A DNA stretch of 64,000 nt from Druceiella hillmani. Taxonomy: Eukaryota > Arthropoda > Insecta > Lepidoptera > Hepialidae. The DNA lies in assembly GCA_039881145.1 (NCBI GenBank), contig JAYKKI010000006.1, forward strand, positions 6,456,501 to 6,520,500. Direction: 5' to 3'. This document shows positions 34,786 to 47,345 of this stretch, one piece after another. The notes below the pieces were generated by a model. That model did not search any database. It was not told the origin of the DNA and was given only the letters and a program-made list of their open reading frames with translations. Made by a program: the position numbers and the translations under genes. Within the stretch, counting starts at the first letter, position 1, and each line of letters starts with the position of its first letter.

Positions 34786-35249
34786 TTTATTTCGAAAAAT
34801 ATTTATATTACAAAAGTGAAATGTAAGTCGATTATTCATTACCACGCTATGACCTTGTACAATATTTAATTAAGGCAATACCGAACTAAATAACTTTAAA
34901 TATTAAAAGAACGAGCACAGAAGTAGGTACTAAAAAATGTTACCTGAATAAATTCACGATTAAATCTTGTACAGAAGTTAATCTCTGCACTGAAGCAAAG
35001 AAAGCAATTTCAAGTCTAAAATGAATTTAAGGTTAACTTATATTTATCGAGAGAGCCACGTTCGGTTGTCAGTTTCGGTGGCTAAATCAAAACCATTTTC
35101 AAAAAAAAATGAATTTAGAGCGCATAGTTTTAGGATTGTAGATGGAGGGCGATTTCAGTATTGGCATTGTAATTGTTAAATTATAAATAGTGTTGATTTG
35201 TGTGGTAGTGTTAGAGAAATAGTGTTGATTCAAATAGAAATAGTGAATT

Positions 35250-35480
35250 ATTTATTTATAGCTAATTTAATTTATTGTAATGGTTATTATTGTAATGGTT
35301 ATTACTGATATTATTTATAGCTAATTTTAATTTATTGTAATGGTTATTACTGATATTATTTATAGCTAATTTAATTTATTGTAATGGTTATTATTGTAAT
35401 GGTTATTACTGATATTATTTACAGCTAATTTAATTTATTGTATTGGTTATTATTGTAATGGTTATTACTGATATTCATGC
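35250..35480 (+). repeat. Compound minisatellite, B1 only
   Basis: Four to five copies of TATAGCTAATTTAATTTATT followed by GTAATGGTTATTATTGTAAT or a shortened form, with ACTGATATTATT. Unit lengths alternate between about 42 and 58 bp. B2 and B3 lack this expansion. Confidence 0.85.
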
Positions 35481-36439
35481 CATCAGGTAAAATAGCTACA
35501 AATTAGTAATACGTAATAATGAAATTTTCTTTCAAAATAAATGGTTCGCAACAATGAAATTTAACTTTATGCGAACGGTCTTATAATAGGGTAGTTGACT
35601 CATCGTAAATTTTGATATCTTTTATACAATATCGTGAAATATAAGTCAATTAAAAACCGTTATTGAAAAAAATTCAAAAATTTATTGAAAAGTAAGCCAG
35701 TTATAGGCTTTTAAATTTAAAGATACGACCAGAGTTGGGTATATCTCTTTTTCTTTCCTTTTTGCTGAATAAAATATGCAATATTAAAAATGACGTCAAA
35801 ACGCAGTATTGCCGTCTTTGTCTGAAGATTACATTTAAACTTTCATAACTCGGTCAATTTTTAAGATTAGTAAACATTTTTTTATTTTTCGTCAGCTTGT
35901 ATCCAGAAATTAAGATTAACGAAAAAAAAAATTTAGTTAAATACCCAATTAAATATAAAGGTTGTTTATAATAAGTAAACGAAAATGAATCACAAGTTTA
36001 GTTTATTATTTTAAGTCATAAAAATAATGTGAAGCGCCATCCGTATATTAAAAAAAACAGCAGAAAACCATACAATATTCGCCCAGGTATTACCAGAATC
36101 GAAATAACACTTATATGGAGATAATTAAAAAAGAAGATCCTTGAAGATTTGATTTGAATTGCTGATTAGATGAATGAGAAATTTTATGTTTTTAGAAGGA
36201 ATCAGGTTGTTTTTTCCTAACAGTCCCAGGATGCGGTTTCCACGGAATTCTTTGATATAATAAATAGAAACAGATTGTGTGTTGCGTTGTATCAACTATA
36301 AACATATGTCTCATATTAATTCGAATTGAAACTAGCAAGCGCGACAGGTTCGTCGAATAAAGCCAAGTTAAATTAGAAAAGAGCGAAAAAGGCATTAATT
36401 TTGACAACACAGAATTAATATCGATGTCCGTTTATAGCA

Positions 36440-36605
36440 TATTTAAATATATTCTTTGCTTATATCCCACCTGAAGATGTTGTAATACAACGAAACCTAG
36501 GTCGTGGTAAAGAAATTAAAGAAAGTAGAAATAATACTACATCACGTAGTTTCATTTAATTTTAAATAATGAATTTCTACAAAATTAACGCCAAATATAT
36601 TCAAT
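36440..36605 (+). mobile_element. Fold-back family single arm in B1 (copy FB5)
   Basis: ATCCCACCTGAAGATGTTGT through ACGAAACCTAGGTCGTGG and ACTACATCACGTAGTTTCAT to TTAACGCCAAATATATTCAA. Nearly identical to the arms in the U family. B3 has an uninterrupted counterpart (60620: CTAACAGCTTATTTTTTTAT), so this is an insertion private to B1. It shows the family has moved between both arrays. Confidence 0.75.
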
Positions 36606-36879
36606 AAGTATATTTTTTATTAATATGGACGATGGCTAAACATTAAAAAAAGTGATTGGTTTTTAATATTTGTAGTGTTTCGTATCTTCAAAGGATAAAA
36701 GGAACTCTTATAAGATTACTTACGCGTTTGTTTGTCCGTCACAGCCTTTATCTCAAAAACTGAAGTTTAAACCTGAAATTGGGTATACTGATAAAACAAA
36801 TCAACCCGCCTATATCTTAATGCCTAATATTTAAAAATATTGATACAGAAATTATAAAGGGGACAAAATAAGTACTAGA

Positions 36880-37110
36880 TTTTTATAGATAATGTAGGGC
36901 AACGTTTGAAAGGCTCATAATAAGGGCCTCGTAATAATTTTTTTATATTTATACATAAATATGTAAAAAAGACCCCTCTTTCCCTCATTTCAGAAAATAT
37001 TGAATCTAAAATTATTATAAAAATATGTTTTGAGAAGCCCGCGGAAAGCTTGTAGGAAACTTATGGGTCATTTTCCTAGATCTTGTAATTTTTGAAAGTT
37101 GCACCGTATT
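36880..37110 (+). repeat. Dispersed repeat D, copy in B1 (first)
   Basis: GTAGGGCAACGTTTGAAAGG, AATAAGGGCCTCGTAATA, CCTCTTTCCCTCATTTC, GAGAAGCCCGCGGAAAGC and TTGTAGGAAACTTATGGG, in D order. It is preceded at 36720-36800 by GTTTGTTTGTCCGTCACAGC...TCTCAAAAACTGA. That phrase resembles ones common in insect dispersed repeats, as far as I recall. Confidence 0.6.
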
Positions 37111-39694
37111 TTCACGCCTAAGAAGGATACAGAAGATAATATAATTACGTTGCGAAAAATTAATATTTCTGAATAGCATAATGGAAATACCATGTAACCT
37201 TTAATGTTTACAAGTATCGAAACATATACGAAATTTGCGAATCCTAATCCTATTTGAAAGGTTTTTTTTGTAATCGTTGCTAAAAAGTTCTTTATGGAGT
37301 GTATATTTTAATTTTGTAACAAAGTAGGTTTATGCGTAATTTTATAGTCTTCCACATCACTAAATCCTTATATTTAATCAGAGTGGTGGCATTGCAAGAG
37401 ATTACAAGCAGTAGGTCCGTCAAATATATTTGTAACTATGTATAAATTTAAATTTGTAATTATTAATGCTGCATTTATAAAAAGTAGTTAAGCTGTCTTT
37501 GGTGCAATAATCGTATATTGAATTGTCCCGATGAACTCTTTTCGATTCTTGAAAAGAAATATTATTGTCCATGTACGTTGTTGGTTTTCTCTTGTTATAT
37601 AAAACTTATGTCATTTCCTTTTAAAGAGAGCAATAGGAATAAAATGTACAGGGCCATCTGTGACCTTTAATTCGAATTTCCAAATTAATTTTGGTGAATA
37701 TCACAAAAGCCATAGAAAACTTTACCTATAGATGGCATTAGGGGAGCCAAATATGCTGGTGAAATGTTTCAAAGTCACTCCAAATACTTTTATCTATTAA
37801 AAATAACTCTAAAAAATAACGACACACTTAGTTTAACATGAAACCTATGTCTTATTAATTATATCTTTTACGTATATGTTTATCAAATTACGCGTTTATC
37901 TATTAAGCCTTTTCTTTTCTTACAATAACATATTTGTTTACATAAAACGTGCAATTAACAATAATTACATGACGCAATATGACATGTTTCACTTGTGTGC
38001 TTCACTGATACATTACGTACTCGCTGTGCATCACGGTGTCACCCGCAAAGAATTACTGTAATTATACTCCTTTCCCGCATGCGGTTAATACCTCTCTGTC
38101 TTACACAGTTTAAGCCGTGTTTTCCGATTTTTTTTTCAAATTGCTCTTATAACCTTTTTTAAATTAATAGCTTTCTAACAAAAATATCATTTTTAAATTA
38201 GGACATGTGATTCCGGAAATTAGCATGCATAAAGATATAAAGAAAAGGAAAAAAATTTCCGCTTTATCACTGTTCCGTCTGTACCTTGATGATATATAGC
38301 CTATAATCTTCTTCATAGTATGGGGCTTTCAAATACAAAGAATTTTTGAAGTGGCACTAATGGTTCCAGATTATTTCGAACAAACAAATAAGCCAACGAA
38401 CTGTTTCGCCTTATTTATTAAGATAGATGTACCAAATAACATTCATACGCGTTTGCTGTTAATATTTCTTATGTTACACTTTCAGTTAATTCTAGATAAC
38501 ATCCAATCAAGATCACTCGCGTTCTTTACGTTTTTATTTTAAGAGCAATCTATTTTTTTGTCTTATTTTGGCCCGACACATCATTTGATAATGCAATCAC
38601 ATTACTTTTTTAATAAGCTATCGCGTGTTTCTCATTTCACACTTCCTTATCTCAATAATGGATTTCCGTTTCTTGTATCTCGATGATCACATTTTCACTT
38701 CGTTGATTTTATTTTCTCGTTTTTAACTTTATATTTATTGTGTTGTTTTATGTTTAACAGCTTCAATATTTTCATTTATTTGTTTTTGTAAGTTACGATT
38801 AAATTAAAGAAATTCGAGTCAAATCTAATTTCCGGCAAACGGAAATTAAGTTCAGGAAACAAGTTTAGTCAGTTTATTATCAAAATGCTGGTTTTCTGTC
38901 TAAATTTTGATTAAAACGCAATTGCTAAAGTCTTGAGACAGATAGAGCGTAATAAGTTCCAGTTTATAATATAAACGTTTCTTCCTTCATTGGGAGACAA
39001 AGAGGAACAAATGTCTTGAAATTAATATCCACGACCGTAATTTGAATTTCCTACAGCTTATTATGATTTTTATAAAGATTAAGTTTGTATTTATTTAATA
39101 ATCATTGTGCAGCTTTTTTGCATACAACAATTTTACAGCATTTTTTTTGCGTTACAAAGGTGTAATCGAAACTAGAAAAACGACATATTTCTGATCACTG
39201 AAATATTAGGTACAAAAATGTTAAAAAGTTGAATATCAGTGGTTTTTAATCAAATAAATATCTGATGTGTGTCAATTATATAAAATTGCTCACATTTTAT
39301 GTAAATATATTCGAAAAGGATATCTACAAATTATTCTTCATGTAATATATAATTTGATTATATATTAAATAAAGAACAAATTTCTTACTTTATTAATATT
39401 TTCTTGACGTTAAAAGTTAAAATTATCACTAAGGAATTAATTAACATGTTTCCCTAACTGCGTTACAATTACAATTGCAGATTTATCACGGTAAATTTGA
39501 AATGGGTAACATTTTGTAATAAAGAAATATTTTATGAGAAAGTTATTACATTTTACTGTCTTGTAATAAATGAATGCTTTAACATATGAATTATTTCAGT
39601 TTAATTAGGTATCAAAATGATCAAGTATTGGAGCGAGCTAACGTTATTGTAAATAGGTTTTAAATATTTTTAGGTATAGTAAAGTAACTATTTG
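37111..39694. other. AT-rich B1 interior, no gene seen
   Basis: Shared with B2 (48900-51400) and B3 (62450 to the window end), with many matching phrases such as GGTGGCATT near 37385 and TTATCGCGTGTTTC-like sequence near 38620. The short frames (for example 37876-38061 and 38351-38542) are not kept open in the sister copies. No RNA gene was recognised. Confidence 0.6.
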
Positions 39695-40519
39695 TGCAAA
39701 AGTTATGGAACATACCGAAGGCTTTTTCTTCATGAAATAGGTATTTATGGTGTAGGTAATAACATTTCAGATCCGTTCTCTCCAATAAAAATAATGCCTT
39801 CTGTCTCAAAGTGAAAGAAATGGTGAAAATTAAGTTTTTAGCGATTTCCAGGTTTTTCTTCATTTTTACGAAAAAATCTTTCAGTACGGATTATTTTGAA
39901 AATGTTTCGATAAATAAATTTTCCTAAGATTAATATTTTTTTGAGTAATGAACTTTTCAAATTTCTGAAAAATACGTGATTTCGAAATGGTGTATCGAAT
40001 TTTATGTATTAATTGGATCATTGATTGTGAAAATATGAAAAATTTGTGAATTAGATCCGATCTGTATCTTTATTCAGAATTATTTATTTTATTAGAAAAC
40101 AATTCAATACACTTTGAAGAACATTAATAAATTTTTATCTGGCTGAAAATATATTTTGACGTTTCTTGTACAGAATTTTGCATGCTTTTTGTAAACAAAT
40201 TTTTGGGAAGAATAAAAAAAGGTAAATCGGCCAAAAACTAGTTTCTTACCCCGTTCTTGCTTTAAGTATACAGTCCTCTTTGGAAAACTTCAAAATTTAT
40301 TAATGGCACGTTAAACAACAAATTTAGAAATAAACTTTAGGCTAATTATTTCTACTTCAAAATATTTGTTGCCACGTCTAGTGTACGGCTAAAGTAATAT
40401 ACATCGATGTCAAATCAATGATAAGTCACGCTAAGTTAAGAAATGACGAATAAAATTTTGCGTTTGACAGTCAGGGTTATTCGTGGCATTCACCTACGGT
40501 ACTATGTTCCGAATGTTTC

Positions 40520-40548
40520 GATCATCCAATACAGAGCATTGGATGATC
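40520..40548. other. Perfect 11-bp hairpin in the B1-private segment
   Basis: GATCATCCAAT (40520-40530) and ATTGGATGATC (40538-40548) around ACAGAGC. Too short to imply function. No sister copy exists for comparison. Confidence 0.6.
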
Positions 40549-40803
40549 CGATTTAAATTCTACAACATGAGAACGGGATAGGATAGGACTTGGAATATTG
40601 TCCTAAATTATCCTTAATAATATAATATCTCTTAGTGAGAAGCGATAAATATGAGTGTTTCAAGCTCTATAGCGATAGTAAACTTAGTCGGTAGTAGTTA
40701 TTCGTCACGTAATTAACAGTAACGTATTTTCAGACGATGTTTCTTTTATAGATATGTATTTAGGCGCAAATTGAAATTTTGGAACGGTAGTTGAGAGCAA
40801 ACT

Positions 40804-41195
40804 ATGCAACCGATTTTTTTTTTAAATTTCATGTTTGGTGTGGAGTATCTCAAAAGTAATAGTTATAAAAGTCAAAAACATTTCTTTCATAATTTTAAGC
40901 GATATACCAACAGAAGTATTAAAAAATATGCAAAACAAAAACGGGTAGGCTGTATCAGACATGCAGCCGCAGTGAAGTACGTGAAACGTCTTGAGCGTAC
41001 TAGAGAGTGTGTAATATAGTAAGTCTAACACGTTCCCTGTGGAGACGAACACGTTGCGCCGAGGTCAAAGCGAGTCGTCGAGGGCCGAAATCTCTCTCTA
41101 TTGTTACCCGAACTCTTGCACGCCAGTTTTGTACATTTCGTATCGCACGCGTAGGCGCCATAACAGAGCAGTCATCAAATTTTGGCAACAAATAA
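40804..41195. other. CpG-rich patch with overlapping short frames, function unknown
   Basis: Frames of 60-76 codons are open on both strands: plus 40804-41019 and 41007-41195, minus 40822-41052 and 41000-41191. The patch at 41040-41180 (ACACGTTGCGCCGAGGTC, GAGTCGTCGAGGGCCG, TATCGCACGCGTAGGCGCC) is clearly richer in CpG than anything nearby. I recognise no domain in any frame. A first exon and promoter, or a piece of a captured gene, are possibilities. The overlap of frames on both strands follows simply from few stop codons in GC-rich DNA. Confidence 0.25.
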
Positions 41196-41439
41196 CACTT
41201 TTCTTTTCTACAATTTCTAATGGTCGAAAGTATGAGTTTTATGTATCATATCTATTTTAATGTCGTGAGCTCTATCAAACGCAGTCTAGCTGGAATTTGT
41301 CAATATACTGCTGAGTAATCACTAATTAAACACAGCGCGTGATGGTAAACGCCAGCGACATATACAGTACCGAATAATGGCTTCTATCCTGTAAATGATG
41401 GTAGCAAAACAATGCTGGTACGTGCTATAATTCCTAAGT

Positions 41440-41775
41440 TATAAGCGATCTTGCCGTAACATATTTCGTTATATATGGGTATTGTAAGTGACCCCCCCCC
41501 TCTGACCGAAATGAAAAACGTTTCACGTCAATATGTTTTCCACTATTATTCCCGAAAACTACTGAACTTGGAATTATGAAAAAACAGGGCTTTTAGAAGC
41601 CTACGAAAAGTTGCAGGAAAATTATAACTAAGGTTCTAGACACAAGAGTTGTTGAGATATGTATAATAGTTATTTATAACATCCATATTTAATTACGATA
41701 GATATTGTTAAATATTTATTGCGCTTGAAAGTTCGTATTAGTGATGACTTGTGATAAATAAAGTAATTTCATTTC
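41440..41775 (+). repeat. Dispersed repeat D, copy in B1 (second)
   Basis: TTTTCCACTATTATTCCCGA, then AAACAGGGCTTTTAGAAGCC, GTTGCAGGAAAATTATAACT, TTGAGATATGTATAATAG and, last, GATAAATAAAGTAATTTCAT. The 3' part is the one shared with U1 and U2. It lies inside the B1-private segment and is preceded by a nine-C run. Confidence 0.6.
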
Positions 41776-42739
41776 TTAACCCTTTATGCGCAAGGAGGTC
41801 TTGCACTTGGCATGCTTTTATGTTCCTCAACCCTTATATTTCTAATTCATCAGAGTTTCAATGCAGCATTTTTATAAGGTCCTCTGTTCTTGTGTTACAA
41901 ATTACTGTCTGCTCTTTTATTTCGGAGCTGCTGTATAGATATCTGTTCACAATATTCAATCTGTTCTTGTGAAATAATACGTTTATATATTTTCTAAATT
42001 ATTTTTAAAATAGTCTTTTGAAAAATGTTTTGAAAAAGTCTTTTAAAAAATGTCAGTTTTTAAGACAATATTTCTGTTTGAATGAATCCAAAAACAAAAT
42101 TACTCAAAAAACACAGGTGGGAATAAAGTATAGCCAAATCTGTGGAGTAAATTCTATAAAATATTTTACTTGAGATTGAAAATATTTTCCATCAATAAAG
42201 TGGAAATTTCACGAATATTTTTGTCAAAGAAAATGCATTGAATTATTTCTTATATTTTGCAACGAATAAATGTGACCACTTTTTGAATCGAAAGATCTGA
42301 GCGATGCTATACATAAGCAAGTAAGGTAATGCCGATAGATGGCAAAATTTAGTGTTTTCCCGCGATACTCTTGAACGAATTACTATTTGAGACAAAGTAA
42401 AAATCGCATTTAAATTTTTTTTTGTAATTTAATAATGAGACATCATTTTACATATATCTAAAAAAGGATCGATTTTTTTCTATTTATGCCCATGGAGTGC
42501 TGTAGATAAGAATTCTTTACGTAAATTGTAGAGACATTTAAAACTTAGTTTTTTTTTGTTACTAGGTGTAATTTGACAACCCTCATATTTAGATACCTGA
42601 ATCCTATTATATATTGTAAATATCGCTTCAAAAAAGATTAGGGTAAATTAATTTTTTTTAAGTTGCCAATATTAAAAACAAAAGTTTTTTTGTACCTCGA
42701 GTATAAAAATAACGCTCTTTAAATAGTGAATATTTATTG

Positions 42740-43022
42740 TATCAGTTCGTGCTATTTGAAATATTTTAGGTACGGGTTCGTTTGTGCTAATTTTAACATT
42801 ATAGGTAAGGGCCCGTTTATGCTACTTTAAATATTATAGGTATGAATCCATCTGCGCTACTTTAAATATTGTGGTTACGGGTTATTTTGTGAAACTTCAA
42901 ATATTTATATATAGGCCCATATGTGCTACTTTAAATATTATAAGTGCGGTTTATCTGTGTTGCTTTAAATATTGCGGTACGGGCGCGACTCTCCTATTTT
43001 AAATATTTTACGTACGGGTTTT
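42740..43022 (+). repeat. ~35-bp minisatellite, B1
   Basis: About seven diverged copies of TGCTACTTTAAATATT followed by ATAGGTACGGGTTCGTTTG. B2 has about five copies at 51765-51945. Confidence 0.8.
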
Positions 43023-43449
43023 GGCAGCGCAAGGAATGAATTATATTGTCAAAAATTTCCTCACTTTTTTGGAATTACTTCTATTCTGATAATTTTTATT
43101 TGTATTCCCGAGGAAGGAGCTCATTGATATCTTTACAAATTCTTAAAAAATAAATGTTTTTAATTATTTCCTTATTTTGGAAATTTACATACATTTCTTT
43201 AAAATTTACTATGTCTTCCTTAGTTAGAGTATCACTTTATACAAATAATTGAAACTTAAAGCCATAGTTTTATAAAAATCGTACTGGAAATCGAATGTAC
43301 GGTGGGATATAAATTTGGCCAATGCGGTTTCAATTTTTAATGAAATCCCCTAACTTATTTTTTAAAACGTGTGCCCAAGATATTTTAAATTATTTTGGTT
43401 ATATTAATATTGCATAAGTTCATTTTCATATGAAGAGCTTTGTCTTCTT

Positions 43450-43478
43450 AACTTCTAAATAGGTTCTATTTAGAAGTT
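43450..43478. other. Perfect 13-bp hairpin private to B1
   Basis: AACTTCTAAATAG (43450-43462) and its exact complement (43466-43478) around GTT. B2 at about 52345 lacks the whole motif. Confidence 0.7.
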
Positions 43479-43499
43479 TACAGTTTTAATTTATATTGA

Positions 43500-43745
43500 C
43501 CCATTTTCCCCAAATAACGTTTATTTCGCTATGTACGTTGAAATCCCATGCCAATGTCGACGTAGAAGCGGATAATGGTTATATGGGATACAAGGGTATA
43601 GAGGGCATTTGAAAGTTGTAATTGGATTACGGAGAGCGTACTGTCTCGTTAGCGACCGTTACTGTAGCTACCCCGGGGAATAGCGTGGTTGTACTTGTTT
43701 GCAGGGGTGTTACTGATAAACTGTTACTTTGTTGAGTTTTGAAGC
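43500..43745. other. Well-kept block shared by B1 and B2
   Basis: CGTTTATTTCGCTATGTACG, GAAATCCCATGCCAATGTCG, ATGGGATACAAGGGTAT, TGGATTACGGAGAGCGTACT and CCCGGGGAATAG are shared with B2 at 52395-52625. No long open frame. B3 would carry it beyond the window. Confidence 0.4.
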
Positions 43746-44934
43746 AAATGTTATCTTGTGTCTATTAATATATTGCAGAACGAGATACCAAGATTGTTTT
43801 GATTTTATTAGATTAGGGAAGTAGATGAAATAATATATAATACATGGTAAAGTAGGTTTAGTTTAAGGACAAGTTACATTTGAAGTTTTCATACTTTCCT
43901 ATAGTTCCAGGAGGCAGTACCTGTTAGAATATTATTTATAATTTTTTCAATTTTTGTATATTAAATTTTGTGTAGAAATATCTAGATACGGATTTAAATA
44001 TATATGTATTAAAATATTAAAAAATAAATTAATATACCTTCCAACAAAAATAAGAGGGAAAATATTATTTTCGCGCGCCACAACGAGCGGGCTGTTACTA
44101 AATAGGTCTTTCAAAGCGAAATTAAAGTCTCTTTTCCATTTTGAAAGTTCTGCTTAAGAAACATTGTGAATCAAAGTGATATGCAATGTTCTTCATATTC
44201 CATATAACTGTGGAGGGTGGGGGGAGGGGATTACTCACCTAGTTTTCTTACCGCAGAATTTAAAGGAAACCCAACACATTGTTGGGTATTAGAATTGGAT
44301 CACAAGTTTCATCTAAACTTGTTTTTGTTAATTTGCATAAAAAATTTCAAGAGATTTAGGAAACTACGAAACCCTGTTCTCTCCGCGTTTTGACATGAAT
44401 TTGGTTGCTTTTATTAACATATTTTAACCGTAGATTAAGTTACAATATGCCATGTCTTAATATATTGAAGCTTATAAGTTGTAATAAAACCATATACAGT
44501 AATCAGCAAGAGTTGTCATTTCCATGGCAAAAAGTATTTTATTACTTCAGGTTTATAAAGGAAAAATAAAGGGTAATAGACAAAATCAGCTGAAAAACTA
44601 GACTTTTTAAAAAAATATGTACATGCCTTTTACCATACATAATTATCAAGCTATAAGATTTAGAAAAATAACGTAAACGTTGCATTGGCCGGATAAATAT
44701 TTGCAGAGTGTGAGTTTTTTGGAATTTTAGGTTTATCAATAATTTCTGTATATTTGTCTATTTGTTAGAGTAGATGCAAAATGGACTTCAAATGGATTTT
44801 TTATCTACCCATTTGTCTGTTTGTATGTTTGTTGAAACATCACGTAAAAACTGTTGAATTTATTTAAAACAATCTTACGTTAGGATTAATGTTTGACCAG
44901 TTTTTTCGAAGTATTTATTAAATAAACCTTAAAC

Positions 44935-45265
44935 TCAATTACAAGCATTCGTAGAGAATGTATCGAATATGGTTTAAAGCGCTTATCAGCACTCTCACAG
45001 TAAGAATATAGTATGACTTAAGCACTTATTGGTCTTTGTGAAATAAGTACACAGTATGAATATAAGCACTTATTAGCACTTTCGGAGTAAGAATAGAGTA
45101 TGAGTTTAAGCATTTTAGCGCATGTAGAGTATGAGCATAATAACTCGCAGGGCAAAAACCGAGGATAAAATTAAGCACTTTTTAGCACTCTCAAACCAAG
45201 AACACAGTATGAAATTAAGCACTTAGTAGTACTTGTTAAGTGAAAATAGAGTATGACTTAAGCAT
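44935..45265 (+). repeat. Degenerate ~44-bp minisatellite, B2
   Basis: Seven to eight diverged copies of TTAAGCACTTATTAGCACTT plus TCGGAGTAAGAATAGAGTAT. Some copies are shortened to about 32 bp. Confidence 0.8.
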
Positions 45266-45623
45266 TAGGGAACAAAATTATCGAGACAATCATGGCGATT
45301 CATTAGTAATTTATGCTAAGACATAAGCTATAAAACGTAAAGCATATGAACAAATCTGAAGCCGAAAATATTTTGAAGATCAATTGTACACAAACTTAGA
45401 TATTTTAAGATTGCTGCATGTGATGATTTTGAACTAAAGGGTTATTTTTATTTAATGAAAATTCGGATTTAAATAGTTTGTAAAGTATTGAAACTATACT
45501 AAGTCTGAAAGATGTAGCATTTCATATTTCTGTCTACCCCATTATGGTGAGAAATGGCGACGTATTTGACACTTGGATATATAGATATTTATCTTCAGAC
45601 TATGTGTTCTACATTTTGAGTTA

Positions 45624-46045
45624 AAATTTGTGTTAGTTTATAGCTGTCACAATTCATTCTCTCACAAGTGTCATTCCATTACAGCGGAATTCTGACAATG
45701 CGCAAGCTGAAATATCTCTTATCTGATGCCAGTTCAGTTTACTGATATTTTGAGTTATCTCGAAAGACAACATTTAATAATTTCTCAATTTTCCTGCGCA
45801 TACAAATAATGTCCAACAAATTCTAATGTCTTAGTCGATGTTATTTTATTCGCAAGAGAAGTGGTTACGTACTTACAGTGAGTATTCGCTCACTTCTACA
45901 TTGATAAGTAGGTACGCCATAATTAATTGCATTACATTCAAATATCCTTTGCGCGGAGCAACTCTACAGGATATTGCGAGGAAATCAAAGTAAAAACATC
46001 AGTAAATTACGGCGGTACCAATTTGATTGGTGGCCGATAGAGTAG
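45624..46045. other. Conserved B core block, B2 copy
   Basis: Matches B1 34370-34785 and B3 54586-55000. CACAATTCATTCTCTCACAA through GATGCCAGTTCAGTTTACTG and CCTTTGCGCGGAGCAACTC to TTACGGCGGTACCAATTTGA. Confidence 0.45.
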
Positions 46046-46149
46046 TGTTTGTTTTGAGTACTGTAGCATCTTGTTGGAAAAATCTTTATCAGTTTTAAGC
46101 GTCATGCGATTTATGTTTTGATGTATTTTGAACTGAAATATTATTAATA

Positions 46150-46334
<185 letters not shown>

Positions 46335-46649
46335 AGAAACTAAATACAAAAGGTGTTGACTTAACATAGTTTAACGTAGTCCTTAAATTACATAGTGAAA
46401 GGAGTCCTTTGTATCCGTTTTAACCAGGCTGTGCTGAGTGGGTGAGCGGCCAGTAAATCTTTCTTGCTATGTAAGCAGACAGGTCCTTCAAAAGGTAATA
46501 TGATTTGTTCATAACGTGCGTAACTCGGAAATGTCAACAGGTCTTTTTTATTTGATATCTCCACTTATTTTTTAGGGCAGTTTCTCCTAGGAAATATGAA
46601 ACAAACTTTAAGCGAACAGCTCTGTTTTTTATACGCCCTTTATTCGACA

Positions 46650-46990
46650 AATTTAGTTATGTTGTATCTTGTAAAATTTTTATAATTGAAAAGTAAATTT
46701 TTTTGTATCTTGAAAAATTTTATAATTAGAAGTGAATTATGTTGTATCTCGAAATTTTTTTGTATTGCGAAAGTGAATTATGTTGAATGTCGAAAAATGT
46801 TTTTAATGGGAAACTGAATTTCGTTGTATCTGGTAAGATGTTTATAACTGCATTTTGAACAGTCGTTAAAAAAAAGTCGTTCCTCAACACTATTTCTAAG
46901 TTAATAATTATAAAGTAGTTTATAAGTCAATAGTGTATCATGTTGTATCTCAAAAAATGTTCATAATTGGAAAGTGAAATGCAGGTCGAT
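46650..46990 (+). repeat. ~41-bp degenerate minisatellite, B2
   Basis: Six to seven diverged copies of TTATGTTGTATCTCGAAAAA followed by TTTTTATAATTGAAAGTGAA. B3 has a similar array at 58655-58945. B1 has a single copy near 34785-34830. Confidence 0.75.
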
Positions 46991-47224
46991 TATTCATTAC
47001 TACGCTATGACTTTTTATAATATTTAATTAAGACAATACCGAATCAAATAACTTTAAACAACAGAAAAACCAGCATAGAAGTAGTTACTTAAAAATGTTA
47101 CCTGAATAAATTCACGATTAAATCTTGTAAAGAAGTTAATCTCCGCACTGAAACAAAGAAAACGATTTCAAGGCTAAAATAACTTGAAGGTTAAATTATA
47201 TTTATCCACGGTCGATTGTCACTT

Positions 47225-47345
47225 TTGGTGGCCAAATCAAGACCCGGAGTCGGAGACAGATCAAAGCCGGGATCTTCTTTGATGTATCGCCGGCTGCTGG
47301 CCATGAATTTAGAGCGCGTCAGATAGTTTTAGGAATGTAGATGGA
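47225..47345. other. GC-richer block shared by B2 and B3
   Basis: CAAATCAAGACCCGGAGTCG, AGATCAAAGCCGGGATCTTC and TTTAGAGCGCGTCAGATAG recur in B3 at 59210-59310. B1 (35085-35150) keeps only the ends. The block contains a weak ATCAAAG/CTTTGAT stem. No frame of note. Confidence 0.4.

Larger units (their letters stand above)
39695..42389 (+). other. 2.7-kb segment private to B1, flanked by TACTATTTG-like direct repeats
   Basis: B2 reads straight through at 51388-51410 (GTAAAGTAACTATTTGAGCC). B1 has the left part at 39680 and the right part (TACTATTTGAGACAAAG) only at 42381. TAACTATTTG and TTACTATTTG flank the extra DNA. Contents: an 11-bp hairpin (40520-40548), a CpG-rich patch with overlapping frames on both strands (40960-41195), a run of nine C (41491-41499) and a repeat D copy. 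It is either an inserted element of unknown type or ancestral DNA deleted from B2 between the direct repeats. B3 is not informative because the window ends first. Confidence 0.6.
33540..44735 (+). repeat. Long tandem unit B, copy 1 (B1)
   Basis: First of three copies of a second, unrelated long unit (about 9-11 kb). The phase is set by TTTGTCTGTTTATTTG... with GCAAAACTGCTAAACCG near 33595. This phrase recurs at 44740 and 53650. Shared landmarks in order: a 44-bp array, the B core (34370), AATTCACGATTAAATCTTG, AAATATATTTGTAACT, ATTACGTACTCGCTGTGCA, GCAGATTTATCACG, the 35-bp array (42740) and CGCTATGTACGTTGAAATCC. B1 lacks the roughly 1 kb with TA tract that B2 and B3 have after the core. It has a private 2.7-kb segment at 39695. 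Confidence 0.85.
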
